A DNA stretch of 64,000 nucleotides from positions 2,100,202 through 2,164,201 of the forward strand of contig NZ_JARKMX010000008.1 in assembly GCF_029360705.1 (NCBI RefSeq), given 5' to 3'. The stretch is from Paraflavitalea pollutisoli (GTDB lineage Bacteria; Bacteroidota; Bacteroidia; Chitinophagales; Chitinophagaceae). Below, one piece after another: positions 50,285-58,786 of this stretch. The number at the start of each line of letters is the position of its first letter. The stretch's first letter is position 1. The position numbers were made by a program, and so were the translations under genes. A model generated the notes under the pieces. That model saw nothing but the letters and a program-made list of their open reading frames with translations. It did no database searches and had not been told where the DNA came from.

Positions 50285-52717
50285 CTATCCTTTGCCCTGC
50301 ACATTGATGTCGTTGTTGTCGATCTTCTTTCTTTCCTTTTGGGGTTTCTGTGACCTGCCAAACTCCCAACCAACGGTTAGTTTGAAGGCGCGGTTGTAAT
50401 AGCGGTTATCGGCCCTGGAGATAAAGGAGGGACGTTGTTTGGTATCCGTCTGGGAAGCATATTCATGGAAAGGGTTTACTGCGGCCAGCGTGACCGTCAG
50501 TTTTGCTTTTTTGATCTCCTTCTTCGCTGCAAAACTATAGTAATAAAAACGCCCTTCTTCGCCGAGTAAGGTCACTTGTCGCGTGTTGTATTCACCAAAC
50601 GCCTGCAGGGAATAGTGATTGGGTAGCCGGTAAGTGGTATTGACATTGATCTCCCCACCCCAGCCGGACCTGAAAATATCTAATGCGCCACTGCTGTAAT
50701 CAAAGTAATTGAGGTTCACATTGCTGTTGGCCGTCCACTGTTCCGAAATCTGCATAGTAGCCGACAGATTGAGACCGTATTGCCGGTTGGCGGCCAGGTT
50801 TTGCTTACTGGTATAGGAAATGCCGGTGGCATTGGTTTCCATAAATTCAATAATAGCATTGTCGGTCTGCCGCCAGAACAAAGCAACGTTCAGGAAAAAT
50901 GCCTTTCCGGTATTCAACCCGTAAGAGAACTCAGCCTGGTGCGCGATCTCCGGTTGCAACAGCGGATTGCCGGATTCGATATTCCGCGGATCACTGGCAT
51001 CCACGTTCGGATTGAGATCCCAGATATAAGGACGCGTGAGTCTTTTGGTATAGCTAAGGGTCAGGGTATTGCTTTCATCTAGTTTTTTGGTGAGTGTAGC
51101 CGTCGGCACGAAATTCAGAAAGACATTGCTGAAGGGGTTGCCATTACGCACAAAGTTCCCTTTGATACGGGTAGCCTCCACCCTTGCCCCTGCCTCAACA
51201 AACCAATTGCCCTTCAGGTGCTGCTGGTACATCGCATACCCCGCTACCACATTCTGGCTGTAAGTAAATTTATCCGACCGGTCAGGTTGCCCCACCAATT
51301 GATCGACCGCCGCCGGATCGCTGGCGCGCACCTCGTAGCGGGTATCTACCTGGCGCAGGATCGCCTTGGTGCCGGTCTCAATATGGGCAGTCCCTTTGGC
51401 ATTGAGCGGATGGGTGTAATCGACCTGGAAGGTCCACTCCCGGTTGTTCGTTTTACTGTTGTTCACTTCCCGGTACAGCAGGTCCTTACCCATGTTGATT
51501 TGCCGGGCATCGTAATCCGACCGGTCGCGCGAAGGGGAATTTTGCACCTGCAGCGTCAGCTGCTGGCCGTTACGTTTGAAGCGCCGGCTATACCCCAGGT
51601 TGATATCGGCACCCAGGTATTTATTGCGGCTGTCGATATCCTGACCGTACTGCTGTTCAACAGCTCCATCCGGCCTATTGAGCACGGTCGCTACCGTATT
51701 GTTATTGGGCCATTTGCCCAACCAGGCATTAACACCCAGGTTCAGTTCATTGGATTCATCGATGGTATAGCCGATAGACAGGTCGGCCGATCCATGAGGT
51801 GCCGCATTGTCTTCTTCCACCCGTTGCTGCAGCTGGTTGCTAGCGGAGCCATTATCGAAGGAGGTTCTATCCATCATCCTGGCCTCTTTGGTACGTAATC
51901 TGTGAACATGGCCTGCCAGGTTCATACTCCATTTCGAATTCGTATAGGTGAGTCTGGGGTTCAGCATCTGCTCCAGGTTGCTGGCGCTGGCTTCGAGTGT
52001 ACCGCTGAGGTCGTTCCTCCCTTTGCGCGTAATGATGTTGATGACACCCGCAGCGCCCTCCGCATCGTATTTAGCCGAAGGAGTGGTGATCACTTCCACC
52101 GACTTGATCATATCCGCCGGCATCATATTCAACGCATCCGCCGCACTGCGCGCCATCTGACCAGAATATTTACCATTGACGAGTATCTTCAGGTTGCTGC
52201 TGCCACGCATGCTTGCATTGCCTTGTGCATCGACATTCAATATCGGCGCCTTCCGCAACACATCGGCGGCCGTCCCCCCTTTATTGGATACATCGTTTTC
52301 TGCATTGTACACCAGCATACCCGGCTTCTGATCTACCAACCTTTTACGGGCGGTCACGCGAACAGCCTGCAGCTGGTCATCACCGGGATGCAACAACAGC
52401 ACGCCAATCGCTACCTGCGATTGTTCTGCAGACAAATCAAGCCTACGTTCACGTGTCTTGTATCCCACGAAACTGATCTCCATATAATAACGACCGGCTA
52501 CCGGCCATGCCAATTTGAAGGATCCGTTTTCTTGTGTATAGGTAGAAGCTATGGTTTGACGGGCGGTATCCAGCAGACTGACGGTGGCGTAGGAGATGGG
52601 TTTGTTGGTGGAAGAATCCCGGATGCTACCGGTGAGTAAACGACTGGTCGCCGGCTGTGCAGCCGCTTTGACGATCCATAAGGCAGCAAAGCAAAATAAC
52701 CATCCCAATTTCTTCAT
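50285..52717 (-). CDS. Outer-membrane beta-barrel protein (TonB-receptor-like, OMP_b-brl_3 type)
   Basis: This roughly 810-residue protein has a signal peptide ending VKAAAQ and a carboxypeptidase-D-like repeat (LTGSIRDSSTNKPISYATVSLLD...GSFKLAWPVAGRYYMEISFVGYKTRERRL). A plug follows (DVLRKAPILNVDAQGNASMRGSSNLKILVNGKYSG...EVITTPSAKYDAEGAAGVINIITRKG), then a large barrel ending with VGWEFGRSQKPQKERKK, a charged tail after the last strand. ATG 52717 is chosen; another ATG two codons upstream is possible, and the longer frame before it is not signal-like. Substrate unknown. It is divergent from a LysR regulator gene that might control it. Confidence 0.92.
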   Translation of the reverse strand: MKKLGWLFCFAALWIVKAAAQPATSRLLTGSIRDSSTNKPISYATVSLLDTARQTIASTYTQENGSFKLAWPVAGRYYMEISFVGYKTRERRLDLSAEQSQVAIGVLLLHPGDDQLQAVRVTARKRLVDQKPGMLVYNAENDVSNKGGTAADVLRKAPILNVDAQGNASMRGSSNLKILVNGKYSGQMARSAADALNMMPADMIKSVEVITTPSAKYDAEGAAGVINIITRKGRNDLSGTLEASASNLEQMLNPRLTYTNSKWSMNLAGHVHRLRTKEARMMDRTSFDNGSASNQLQQRVEEDNAAPHGSADLSIGYTIDESNELNLGVNAWLGKWPNNNTVATVLNRPDGAVEQQYGQDIDSRNKYLGADINLGYSRRFKRNGQQLTLQVQNSPSRDRSDYDARQINMGKDLLYREVNNSKTNNREWTFQVDYTHPLNAKGTAHIETGTKAILRQVDTRYEVRASDPAAVDQLVGQPDRSDKFTYSQNVVAGYAMYQQHLKGNWFVEAGARVEATRIKGNFVRNGNPFSNVFLNFVPTATLTKKLDESNTLTLSYTKRLTRPYIWDLNPNVDASDPRNIESGNPLLQPEIAHQAEFSYGLNTGKAFFLNVALFWRQTDNAIIEFMETNATGISYTSKQNLAANRQYGLNLSATMQISEQWTANSNVNLNYFDYSSGALDIFRSGWGGEINVNTTYRLPNHYSLQAFGEYNTRQVTLLGEEGRFYYYSFAAKKEIKKAKLTVTLAAVNPFHEYASQTDTKQRPSFISRADNRYYNRAFKLTVGWEFGRSQKPQKERKKIDNNDINVQGKG

Positions 52718-53001
52718 ATGCATGATCCCGGTTGATTTAGGTACAGGGCAGTGATTAAACGAATTGTGCCAGCCGGCGGAGCAAGGCTGACTGTGCAGCT
52801 TGCTCCGGCTGGACTTCTGACTAGTGCGCGGCAAAATTAAAGCGCCCTCCGCATTCAAACCTACCCCTTCAGAAAAAGCATTTATTAAATCGGGAATAAA
52901 TAACATCCATTACCATGGAAAGTGGGTAGTGTAAAAAAAGCTTTTTCCGTATCGGGTAAGATAGTTTCCCGATACGTCATAAGGGAACCACACCAACCTG
53001 T

Positions 53002-53009
53002 TAGTTTTG
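53002..53009 (+). promoter_or_regulatory. -7 promoter box upstream of a terminator and LysR gene
   Basis: TAGTTTTG matches TAnnTTTG; a second identical TAGTTTTG lies at 53047-53054. Both point toward the LysR gene, but a terminator hairpin stands between them and the ATG at 53130. Confidence 0.5.
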
Positions 53010-53057
53010 TGCTGTTGTAACAATGTCGCAAATTCTCATAAGCAGTTAGTTTTGGTA

Positions 53058-53090
53058 AGCCCCTTCCATTCCTGGAAGGGGCTGATTTTT
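53058..53090 (+). terminator. Intrinsic terminator in the LysR leader
   Basis: An 11-bp stem (53058-53068 with 53073-53083) with a 4-base loop, followed by GATTTTTG. No gene precedes it on the plus strand within 400 bases, so it ends either a short RNA of about 75 bases started at 53002 or attenuates the LysR transcript. The 412-base gap 52718-53129 otherwise shows no gene. Confidence 0.75.
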
Positions 53091-53129
53091 GCTACAGATG
53101 ACTATCTTGCATACCAATCGCCATGCACC

Positions 53130-54014
53130 ATGGAACTCAGACAACTCAAATATTTCCTGAAGGCAAGAGAACTGCGCAATTTCACCGAAGCAGCCCAACA
53201 ATTACACATCAGCCAAAGCACCTTATCCCAGCAGATCAGGCAGCTGGAGGAAGAATTGAATATTCCCCTCTTCAACCGCGTGGGCAAACGCATTGCCATC
53301 ACCGAAGCCGGTGAGCAGTTTGCGGAATACGCCCGACAAAGCGTTAAAAAAGCGGAGGATGGGTTACTGATGATCCGTGAACTGAATGACCTGCAAACCG
53401 GCACGGTTACCATTGGTGTAGCGTATGGGCTCAGGAACTTCTTTACCCAGGCCCTGGTGCAATTCGCCGCCAAATACCCCGGCATTCAAGTTCAGGTAGA
53501 ATACGAAGCATCGCATGACCTGTATGAAAAACTGGCCCGTTTCGAGTTGGATTTCATTCTCGCCTTTCATGAAAACACGCCAGCGCCGCTGTTTACCTAC
53601 CAGACACTCTTCAGCTCTCCCATGGTATTGGTAGCCTCCAGGAAGTCGGCCATAGCGAAGCAATCACAAGTAACCCTGGAAGAGATCTGTCAGTTACCCC
53701 TGGTGATTGCCACACGTGGCTACAGCACCGCCCATATCATCAGCAAAGCATTTCATAAGAAAAAGCTCAACCCACGGTTTTCGATCGCCGTGAATGATGT
53801 ACCCACGGTACTCGACCTTGTCAAAACCAGCCACTGGCACAGCATACTGGTACAAACGAGTGTCTGGGACAAAGACCTCGTCGCCATACCCATCAAAGAC
53901 AAGAGCCTGGTACGAACAGCGAAGATCATTACCCTAAAAGACGCTTATGAAAAAAAGGCCGTCAAGGCCTTCCAACAACTGATCAAACAGATCAATGAAC
54001 GTGGAAAAACCTGA
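53130..54014 (+). CDS. LysR-family transcriptional regulator
   Basis: This 294-residue regulator has an N-terminal winged HTH (1-60): MELRQLKYFLKARELRNFTEAAQQLHISQSTLSQQIRQLEEELNIPLF is the family signature. The linker helix is followed by a two-lobed effector-binding domain (about 90-290, starting TGTVTIGVAYGLRNFF). The start at 53130 is fixed by this signature; the frame upstream runs through the terminator and is not coding. A weak TATCTTGC box lies about 26 bases before the ATG. LysR proteins usually regulate a divergent neighbour, here the outer-membrane barrel gene, but the effector is unknown. Confidence 0.95.
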   Translation: MELRQLKYFLKARELRNFTEAAQQLHISQSTLSQQIRQLEEELNIPLFNRVGKRIAITEAGEQFAEYARQSVKKAEDGLLMIRELNDLQTGTVTIGVAYGLRNFFTQALVQFAAKYPGIQVQVEYEASHDLYEKLARFELDFILAFHENTPAPLFTYQTLFSSPMVLVASRKSAIAKQSQVTLEEICQLPLVIATRGYSTAHIISKAFHKKKLNPRFSIAVNDVPTVLDLVKTSHWHSILVQTSVWDKDLVAIPIKDKSLVRTAKIITLKDAYEKKAVKAFQQLIKQINERGKT

Positions 54015-54041
54015 ACGGCCCGTCAATAATTGGTGATCCGC

Positions 54042-54557
54042 TTAAGCAGTCAACACCTTCTCAAAAGCCTTTCTCGCACTGCCGCGGAAATACACTTCGC
54101 CGCAATACACATATCCCTGCTTTTGAAACAAATTCAGCATCGCCGGGTTGTCGAAATTCGTGTCCGCCTTGATACTCATAATGCCGTGGGTTCTGGCATA
54201 ATCTTCAATAAAACCAAACAATACTTTTGCCAGGCCTTTACCCAACTGTTGCTCAGCAATGGCCACCCGGTGAAACACGACAAAATCACCCTCCGTCAAC
54301 CATTTACCTTCGATGCCCGCATAAGCCGGCTCGTCGTTGACTAGAATGGCGCAATAACCAACAATCACATCACCCGTTATTAATACATAGCCGGCTCCGT
54401 TGTCGATGTCTTTTTGCACGACGACTGGATTAGGATAACCATCCTGCCATTGCTGACTACCATCTTTCTTTCTGCGGAGAATAGCCTGCTGCAGGATCTC
54501 CCAGATGGCATCCAGGTCTTCCGATACTGCTTTTCTGAAATTATAGTCCATATTCAT
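54042..54557 (-). CDS. GNAT-family N-acetyltransferase
   Basis: This 171-residue cytoplasmic acetyltransferase opens with MDYNFRKAVSEDLDAIWEILQQA. The acetyl-CoA-binding region is VVFHRVAIAEQQLGKGLAKVLFGFIEDYA (Q/RxxGxG/A variant QLGKGLA), and the end is LFQKQGYVYCGEVYFRG. Substrate unknown. Its ATG at 54557 overlaps the TGA of the upstream MFS transporter gene in an ATGA, so the two are translationally coupled. A transporter plus acetyltransferase pair often handles the same small compound, for example detoxifying an amine; that is inference. Confidence 0.9.
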   Translation of the reverse strand: MNMDYNFRKAVSEDLDAIWEILQQAILRRKKDGSQQWQDGYPNPVVVQKDIDNGAGYVLITGDVIVGYCAILVNDEPAYAGIEGKWLTEGDFVVFHRVAIAEQQLGKGLAKVLFGFIEDYARTHGIMSIKADTNFDNPAMLNLFQKQGYVYCGEVYFRGSARKAFEKVLTA

Positions 54558-55780
54558 TGTTTGATCATTTCTTGTTTTTCACGGGGCGACTGCGGCACCA
54601 ATCGCCGGATAAAGATAACCGCCACCAGGTTAATGGCGGCCAGCGAAGCACAGGTCACCAGGAAGGCAGTCATGCCCGCCCGCGCAATCAATAATCCACC
54701 GGCAAAGGGAGCAATGGCCTGCGCTATCAACGGCAGGCGACCCAGCCGGCCGATGATGACCGGATAACCTTCCTTGCCAAAAACGTGCAGCGGTAAGGTA
54801 CCCCTTAAAATGGAACGCATACCATTGCCTAGACCAAAGAGCACCACCGCCAGGGCAGCCGTATAGGCCCCTCCCAGCAAGAGGAGAATACCTGCCAGGT
54901 GCGCCAGGCCCGACCAGACCGCACTACCCAACACAGATTTCCCGGGCAATATCAGTTCAATAGCCCGTGCAGCGGCCTGACTGGGCCCCAACAGGGCTGT
55001 CATGGCAAGCACACTCGCCATGACCATGCCCCTGGCCGATAATATATCGATGAGATATATTACAATGCCCGTATTGAGCAATGCGCCAATGGTAAAATTA
55101 AAGAGGATCAGGTAGTATACCGGCGACCGGAACAGTGAGGGCGACAACACCGCAGCGGGAGCCGCTTCCTTCACAGGTAGTATACGATTATCCTGTACCC
55201 GAAATACATACCGGTGGATGGGCCATATCACCAATACCAGCAACAACGCATACACAAAACAGGTATTACGCCAACCGAACTGCTGCAATAAGAAAGAGGA
55301 GAATGCCCAGGAGATGGAAGGGGCCAGGCAAGAGATCAAGGTTACTTGCACGATCGCTTTGTGCGCCTGGTGCCCATATTGCTTACCGAGTGAAGCAAAC
55401 AGTGCGTCGTACAAGCCCATGGCCATCGCTAAGCCGATAATGACCCAGCCGGTAATAAATAAAGAATAATGTTGTGCCAGTCCTACCAATACCAAGCCAA
55501 CGGCCATCACGATGCCTGCATTTTGCAAGGCAACATTCAGCCCTGCCGTATCGATCAGTCGGCCAATCCGCGGCAACAGCAGGCCAGCAATCAACAAGGC
55601 CAGTGATAAGCAACCATAGATCTGCTGGTACGACCACTGCCTATCTTCCATGATCGGGGCAGCCAGCACGGAGAGCAAAAAATAAGAACCGCCCCACAAC
55701 AGGATCTGCGCAACGCCCAGCAGTGCGATCTGCCACATACCGGGTAGGGATGCTTCTGGCTTATGTATTGAACTATTCAT
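54554..55780 (-). CDS. MFS transporter (12 membrane segments)
   Basis: This roughly 408-residue inner-membrane major-facilitator protein starts at ATG 55780; a TTG extension of four codons is less likely. About twelve hydrophobic segments are visible. The loop 2-3 region reads LLLPRIGRLIDTAGLN, a weak form of the GxLaDrxGrr motif, and the central loop after segment 6 is short. It is of the oxalate/formate or monocarboxylate-like general type, but the substrate is not determinable. It is coupled by ATGA to a GNAT gene. An 8-bp-arm palindrome overlaps its start, implying control by a DNA-binding repressor. Confidence 0.9.
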   Translation of the reverse strand: MNSSIHKPEASLPGMWQIALLGVAQILLWGGSYFLLSVLAAPIMEDRQWSYQQIYGCLSLALLIAGLLLPRIGRLIDTAGLNVALQNAGIVMAVGLVLVGLAQHYSLFITGWVIIGLAMAMGLYDALFASLGKQYGHQAHKAIVQVTLISCLAPSISWAFSSFLLQQFGWRNTCFVYALLLVLVIWPIHRYVFRVQDNRILPVKEAAPAAVLSPSLFRSPVYYLILFNFTIGALLNTGIVIYLIDILSARGMVMASVLAMTALLGPSQAAARAIELILPGKSVLGSAVWSGLAHLAGILLLLGGAYTAALAVVLFGLGNGMRSILRGTLPLHVFGKEGYPVIIGRLGRLPLIAQAIAPFAGGLLIARAGMTAFLVTCASLAAINLVAVIFIRRLVPQSPREKQEMIKQ

Positions 55781-55804
55781 TGTCGGCCACAAAAGTCCGA
55801 CAAT
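55779..55804. promoter_or_regulatory. Palindromic operator candidate at the MFS start
   Basis: Perfect 8-bp arms (attgtcgg at 55779-55786, ccgacaat at 55797-55804) with a 10-base spacer. One arm overlaps the ATG of the minus-strand MFS gene. Typical size for a dimeric repressor site. Confidence 0.55.
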
Positions 55805-55888
55805 AGGCTAAATTGGTAAAATGGTCTTTTTCTATGGAAATGATCGATAAAACCGATGGATGACACCAAGCACTTCCCTACCCTCAAA

Positions 55889-55913
55889 TCGACGACAAAT
55901 GCCTGTTCGTCGA
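55889..55913. promoter_or_regulatory. Second palindrome between the divergent MFS genes
   Basis: Perfect 7-bp arms (tcgacga at 55889-55895, tcgtcga at 55907-55913) with an 11-base spacer, just upstream of the plus-strand MFS promoter. Confidence 0.45.
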
Positions 55914-55921
55914 CGGGCCGC

Positions 55922-55951
55922 TTTGCCAGCCCAGCTGTTACGATAGTTTTG
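55922..55951 (+). promoter_or_regulatory. Bacteroidota promoter of the plus-strand MFS gene
   Basis: TTTG at 55922-55925 (-33 element) and TAGTTTTG at 55944-55951 (-7 element), spaced 18 bases, 20 bases before the ATG at 55972. The second palindrome lies immediately upstream. Confidence 0.72.
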
Positions 55952-55971
55952 CGAGAACCAACCATTGTACC

Positions 55972-57144
55972 ATGACTACCTTAACACGCACGCAAATATT
56001 CATCATGGCAGCCACGGCAGGCATCGCCGTGGCCAATGTCTATTACAGTCAGCCCATCCTGCAAGCGATCGCGCAGCACTTCGATATCACTACAGAAAAA
56101 GCCGGCAGCATCTCCGTATTGTCGCAGATCGGTTATGGTATCGGTCTGTTTTTACTGACGCCTGTTGGCGATATGATCGAGCGTAAAAAACTCATCCTGT
56201 ACTTGCAGATCGGTTTGATCGCCTCCTTACTATTGATAGGCTTCGCGCCCAATCTATCCGTCCTGTATGCGGGTAGTCTGCTCATTGGTGTGTTTGCCGT
56301 GGTAGCACAGGTTATCCTGCCCATGGCTGCGAGTCTGGTACAGGAACATCGGGGTAAAGTGGTCGGCCAAATATTTACCGGCCTGCTGATCGGTATCCTG
56401 GTAGCCCGGGTATTCAGTGGGTTCGTGACGAACTGGCTGGGCTGGCAGTATGTGTACATCCTGTCGTCGGGCCTGGTAATGGCTACAGCCCTACTCATGC
56501 AGGCAGATTTTCCCACCGTGCCTACCCGCTTCACTGGCACCTACTTCGGACTGCTGCGATCTACTGTTGCACAGCTGGGCAGATTCTCCCCACTGCGTAA
56601 AGCAGCGCTCACCGGCATGTTGGCCTTTGGCACCCTCAGTGCCTTCTGGGTCACCCTTACCTTCTACTTGAGCGGAGCACCTTTCCATTACGCGCCCTCA
56701 CAGATCGGCCTGTTTGGTTTACTGGCAGCTGCGGGCGCCCTCGTCGCACCCGTGTTCGGTAAATTAGCCGACAAAGGCACGCCGCATCGCTCCCTGCTAT
56801 TCTCCACCAGCTTGACACTGGTTAGTATTATTGCGTTGAAATTGTTTCCAGGTACGATCATCGCCATCTGGATAACGGTCATCCTCCTGGATATTGGCGT
56901 GCAGGCTACGCAGGTCACCAATATCGCCATCATCTACTCGCTGGATCATACAGCCAATAGCCGCATCAATACTGTGTACATGACGAGCTATTTTGTTGGC
57001 GGGGCCCTGGGTGCCTTCTTCGCCATCCAGCTCTACGACGCGGGCGGCTGGGCCTGGTCAACCACCTTCATGGCCCTGTTATCGATTACAGCCATTGTCA
57101 ATGTGGCTACCATGCAGCCCATCAAAAAGCCCCTCGCTATTTGA
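55972..57144 (+). CDS. MFS transporter (drug/sugar efflux type)
   Basis: This 390-residue inner-membrane MFS transporter has twelve predicted segments. The loop 2-3 signature GDMIERKKLILYLQ, the opening TAGIAVANVYYSQPILQAIAQHF and loop 4-5 phrase LVQEHRGKVVGQIFTGLLIGILVARV are typical of the DHA1/YnfM-like efflux group. Substrate unknown. It is divergent from another MFS gene, with two palindromes and a clear promoter in the 191-base gap. Its last 8 bases overlap the convergent esterase gene. Confidence 0.92.
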   Translation: MTTLTRTQIFIMAATAGIAVANVYYSQPILQAIAQHFDITTEKAGSISVLSQIGYGIGLFLLTPVGDMIERKKLILYLQIGLIASLLLIGFAPNLSVLYAGSLLIGVFAVVAQVILPMAASLVQEHRGKVVGQIFTGLLIGILVARVFSGFVTNWLGWQYVYILSSGLVMATALLMQADFPTVPTRFTGTYFGLLRSTVAQLGRFSPLRKAALTGMLAFGTLSAFWVTLTFYLSGAPFHYAPSQIGLFGLLAAAGALVAPVFGKLADKGTPHRSLLFSTSLTLVSIIALKLFPGTIIAIWITVILLDIGVQATQVTNIAIIYSLDHTANSRINTVYMTSYFVGGALGAFFAIQLYDAGGWAWSTTFMALLSITAIVNVATMQPIKKPLAI

Positions 57145-58597
57145 TCCGCTGGTCGATCTCGCGTTGCACCCGTTGGGTAAAGGCCGGATTCCAGATCGTC
57201 CAGTGATTGGCACCTGGAAACAATTCGATGGCCATAGCCGCATTCACCCGAGCGGCTTTCTCCCTAAACAACAGCACCGCTTTATCGAGGAAGAAGTTAT
57301 CATCGGCTCCGGCATACACATGCACTTTCTGATCGAGGTCTTTGGCCAATTTCTTATAGTGGGTTAGTAAAAAGCGGCCCAGGTCATAGGCTTGCCAGGT
57401 TGCCACTACCTTTGGATCGATGGCGCCTGTAGCCCGATTGTACATCAGCTGTGGTCTTCCCTGCTTATCTGGCACGCCAAATTCAGCTTCGAATGATTGC
57501 AGCTGACCGCCGTCGCCGAGAAAGTCTTCCAGGGCCACAAACTTTTTCAGGGTACCCAACGGCTTGCCGTCGACGATAAAGAATGGACGTTCCGCACCAG
57601 TCTTGTCGACGTACAGATTAGCGCCGGGCTCGTACAGATCGACGCCGGTAAAATTGCTGAAATCCACCGGATCGGGCGATACCGCCCAGCAACCTCCAAA
57701 GGATTTGGGATAGTTCAACTGCAACCACAAAGCTCCATAGCCTCCGGAACTTTGCCCCATGACGAAATGTTGCAACGGGTCGCGATCGATACGGTATTGG
57801 CTGGTCAGGTGCGGAATGAGCTCTTCCACCAAGGCCTTGCCCCAGGGGCCATTCACCCTTGAGTCGACAAAGGCATGCAAGCCAAATCGGGTTTGTGTTT
57901 CAGGATTCAGGTAAACATAGATCTTGTCTTTGCCCGTACCAATACCATATCGCTGGGCCGCCTGTGGCCCCAGAATGTCATAATGGGTACCACCCCATCC
58001 CGGAATGATAAACACGACAGGGTATCGACGATTGGTGTCCTGGCTGTAGCTGGCGGGCAGCACGACGCCGGCTTTGATGAACCGATCGCTCCGGTGGAAC
58101 TTCGATAACAAAGCACTGCGGAAATTTACCAGCTTGATGGAATCACGCTCCCGGAATGGGCGTTGAGGAATTTGTCGTGCCAGGTGAATATGCGCTTCGT
58201 TGCCCGCCCTTACTTCCACTTTCACGTCTCTCGAGTACCAGTTGCCCGGTGTAGTGGTATTGTTGCGCTCGATGGTGTCTACATCCAGTATAGCGGCAAA
58301 CTTATAGAAGCCAGGTTTGAGCTGATCGAAGGGAATGGGATAAGCCCGGGCAGCACCATCAATTTCCTGTACGGTACCCGGTTGCCAGTTGCGTACATCT
58401 TTATAGAAACTGGGCGTGGGGCGAAATGGATCGGGGTCCTGCACACCATAAGCGGTATCGGTGACGGAAAACACATAAAGTCTACCGGTTTGCGCCAGGT
58501 GGGCCGCCGTATCGAGGTGTACATAAATCTTAAATGCCTGTGCGTGGCCGGCTATAGCAGTCAGCAACAACAGGCATACGGTCAATAAACGTTTCAT
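57137..58597 (-). CDS. Secreted esterase-D-like alpha/beta hydrolase
   Basis: This 486-residue exported enzyme has a signal peptide ending AGHAQ. An N-terminal beta-sandwich domain (about 20-165, FKIYVHLDTAAHLAQTGRLYVF onward) precedes an esterase-D/feruloyl-esterase-like catalytic domain. That domain shows VVFIIPGWGGTHYD, the nucleophile elbow VMGQSSGGYGALWLQ, and a catalytic histidine in FPGANHWTIWNP. It should cleave an ester outside the cytoplasm; the substrate (acyl, feruloyl or siderophore ester) is not shown. ATG 58597 is chosen for the signal peptide, with ATG 58612 possible. Its 3' end overlaps the convergent MFS gene by 8 bases. Confidence 0.87.
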   Translation of the reverse strand: MKRLLTVCLLLLTAIAGHAQAFKIYVHLDTAAHLAQTGRLYVFSVTDTAYGVQDPDPFRPTPSFYKDVRNWQPGTVQEIDGAARAYPIPFDQLKPGFYKFAAILDVDTIERNNTTTPGNWYSRDVKVEVRAGNEAHIHLARQIPQRPFRERDSIKLVNFRSALLSKFHRSDRFIKAGVVLPASYSQDTNRRYPVVFIIPGWGGTHYDILGPQAAQRYGIGTGKDKIYVYLNPETQTRFGLHAFVDSRVNGPWGKALVEELIPHLTSQYRIDRDPLQHFVMGQSSGGYGALWLQLNYPKSFGGCWAVSPDPVDFSNFTGVDLYEPGANLYVDKTGAERPFFIVDGKPLGTLKKFVALEDFLGDGGQLQSFEAEFGVPDKQGRPQLMYNRATGAIDPKVVATWQAYDLGRFLLTHYKKLAKDLDQKVHVYAGADDNFFLDKAVLLFREKAARVNAAMAIELFPGANHWTIWNPAFTQRVQREIDQRIK

Positions 58598-58786
58598 AGC
58601 TGCTGTATTCATGGTCGTATAATACCACGAAATTACACAGCCCTTGCTGCCCGTACGCGTGCAGTCGCCCACATGTTCATGTGAAAAAGATGGGTTCCGT
58701 CGAAATACGGGGCTGAAGAGGCTAATCCGGGAGCCAGCCGGAAGACTGGCCACTTTAACAATAGTCAAGGACCACCGGAAAACAAC

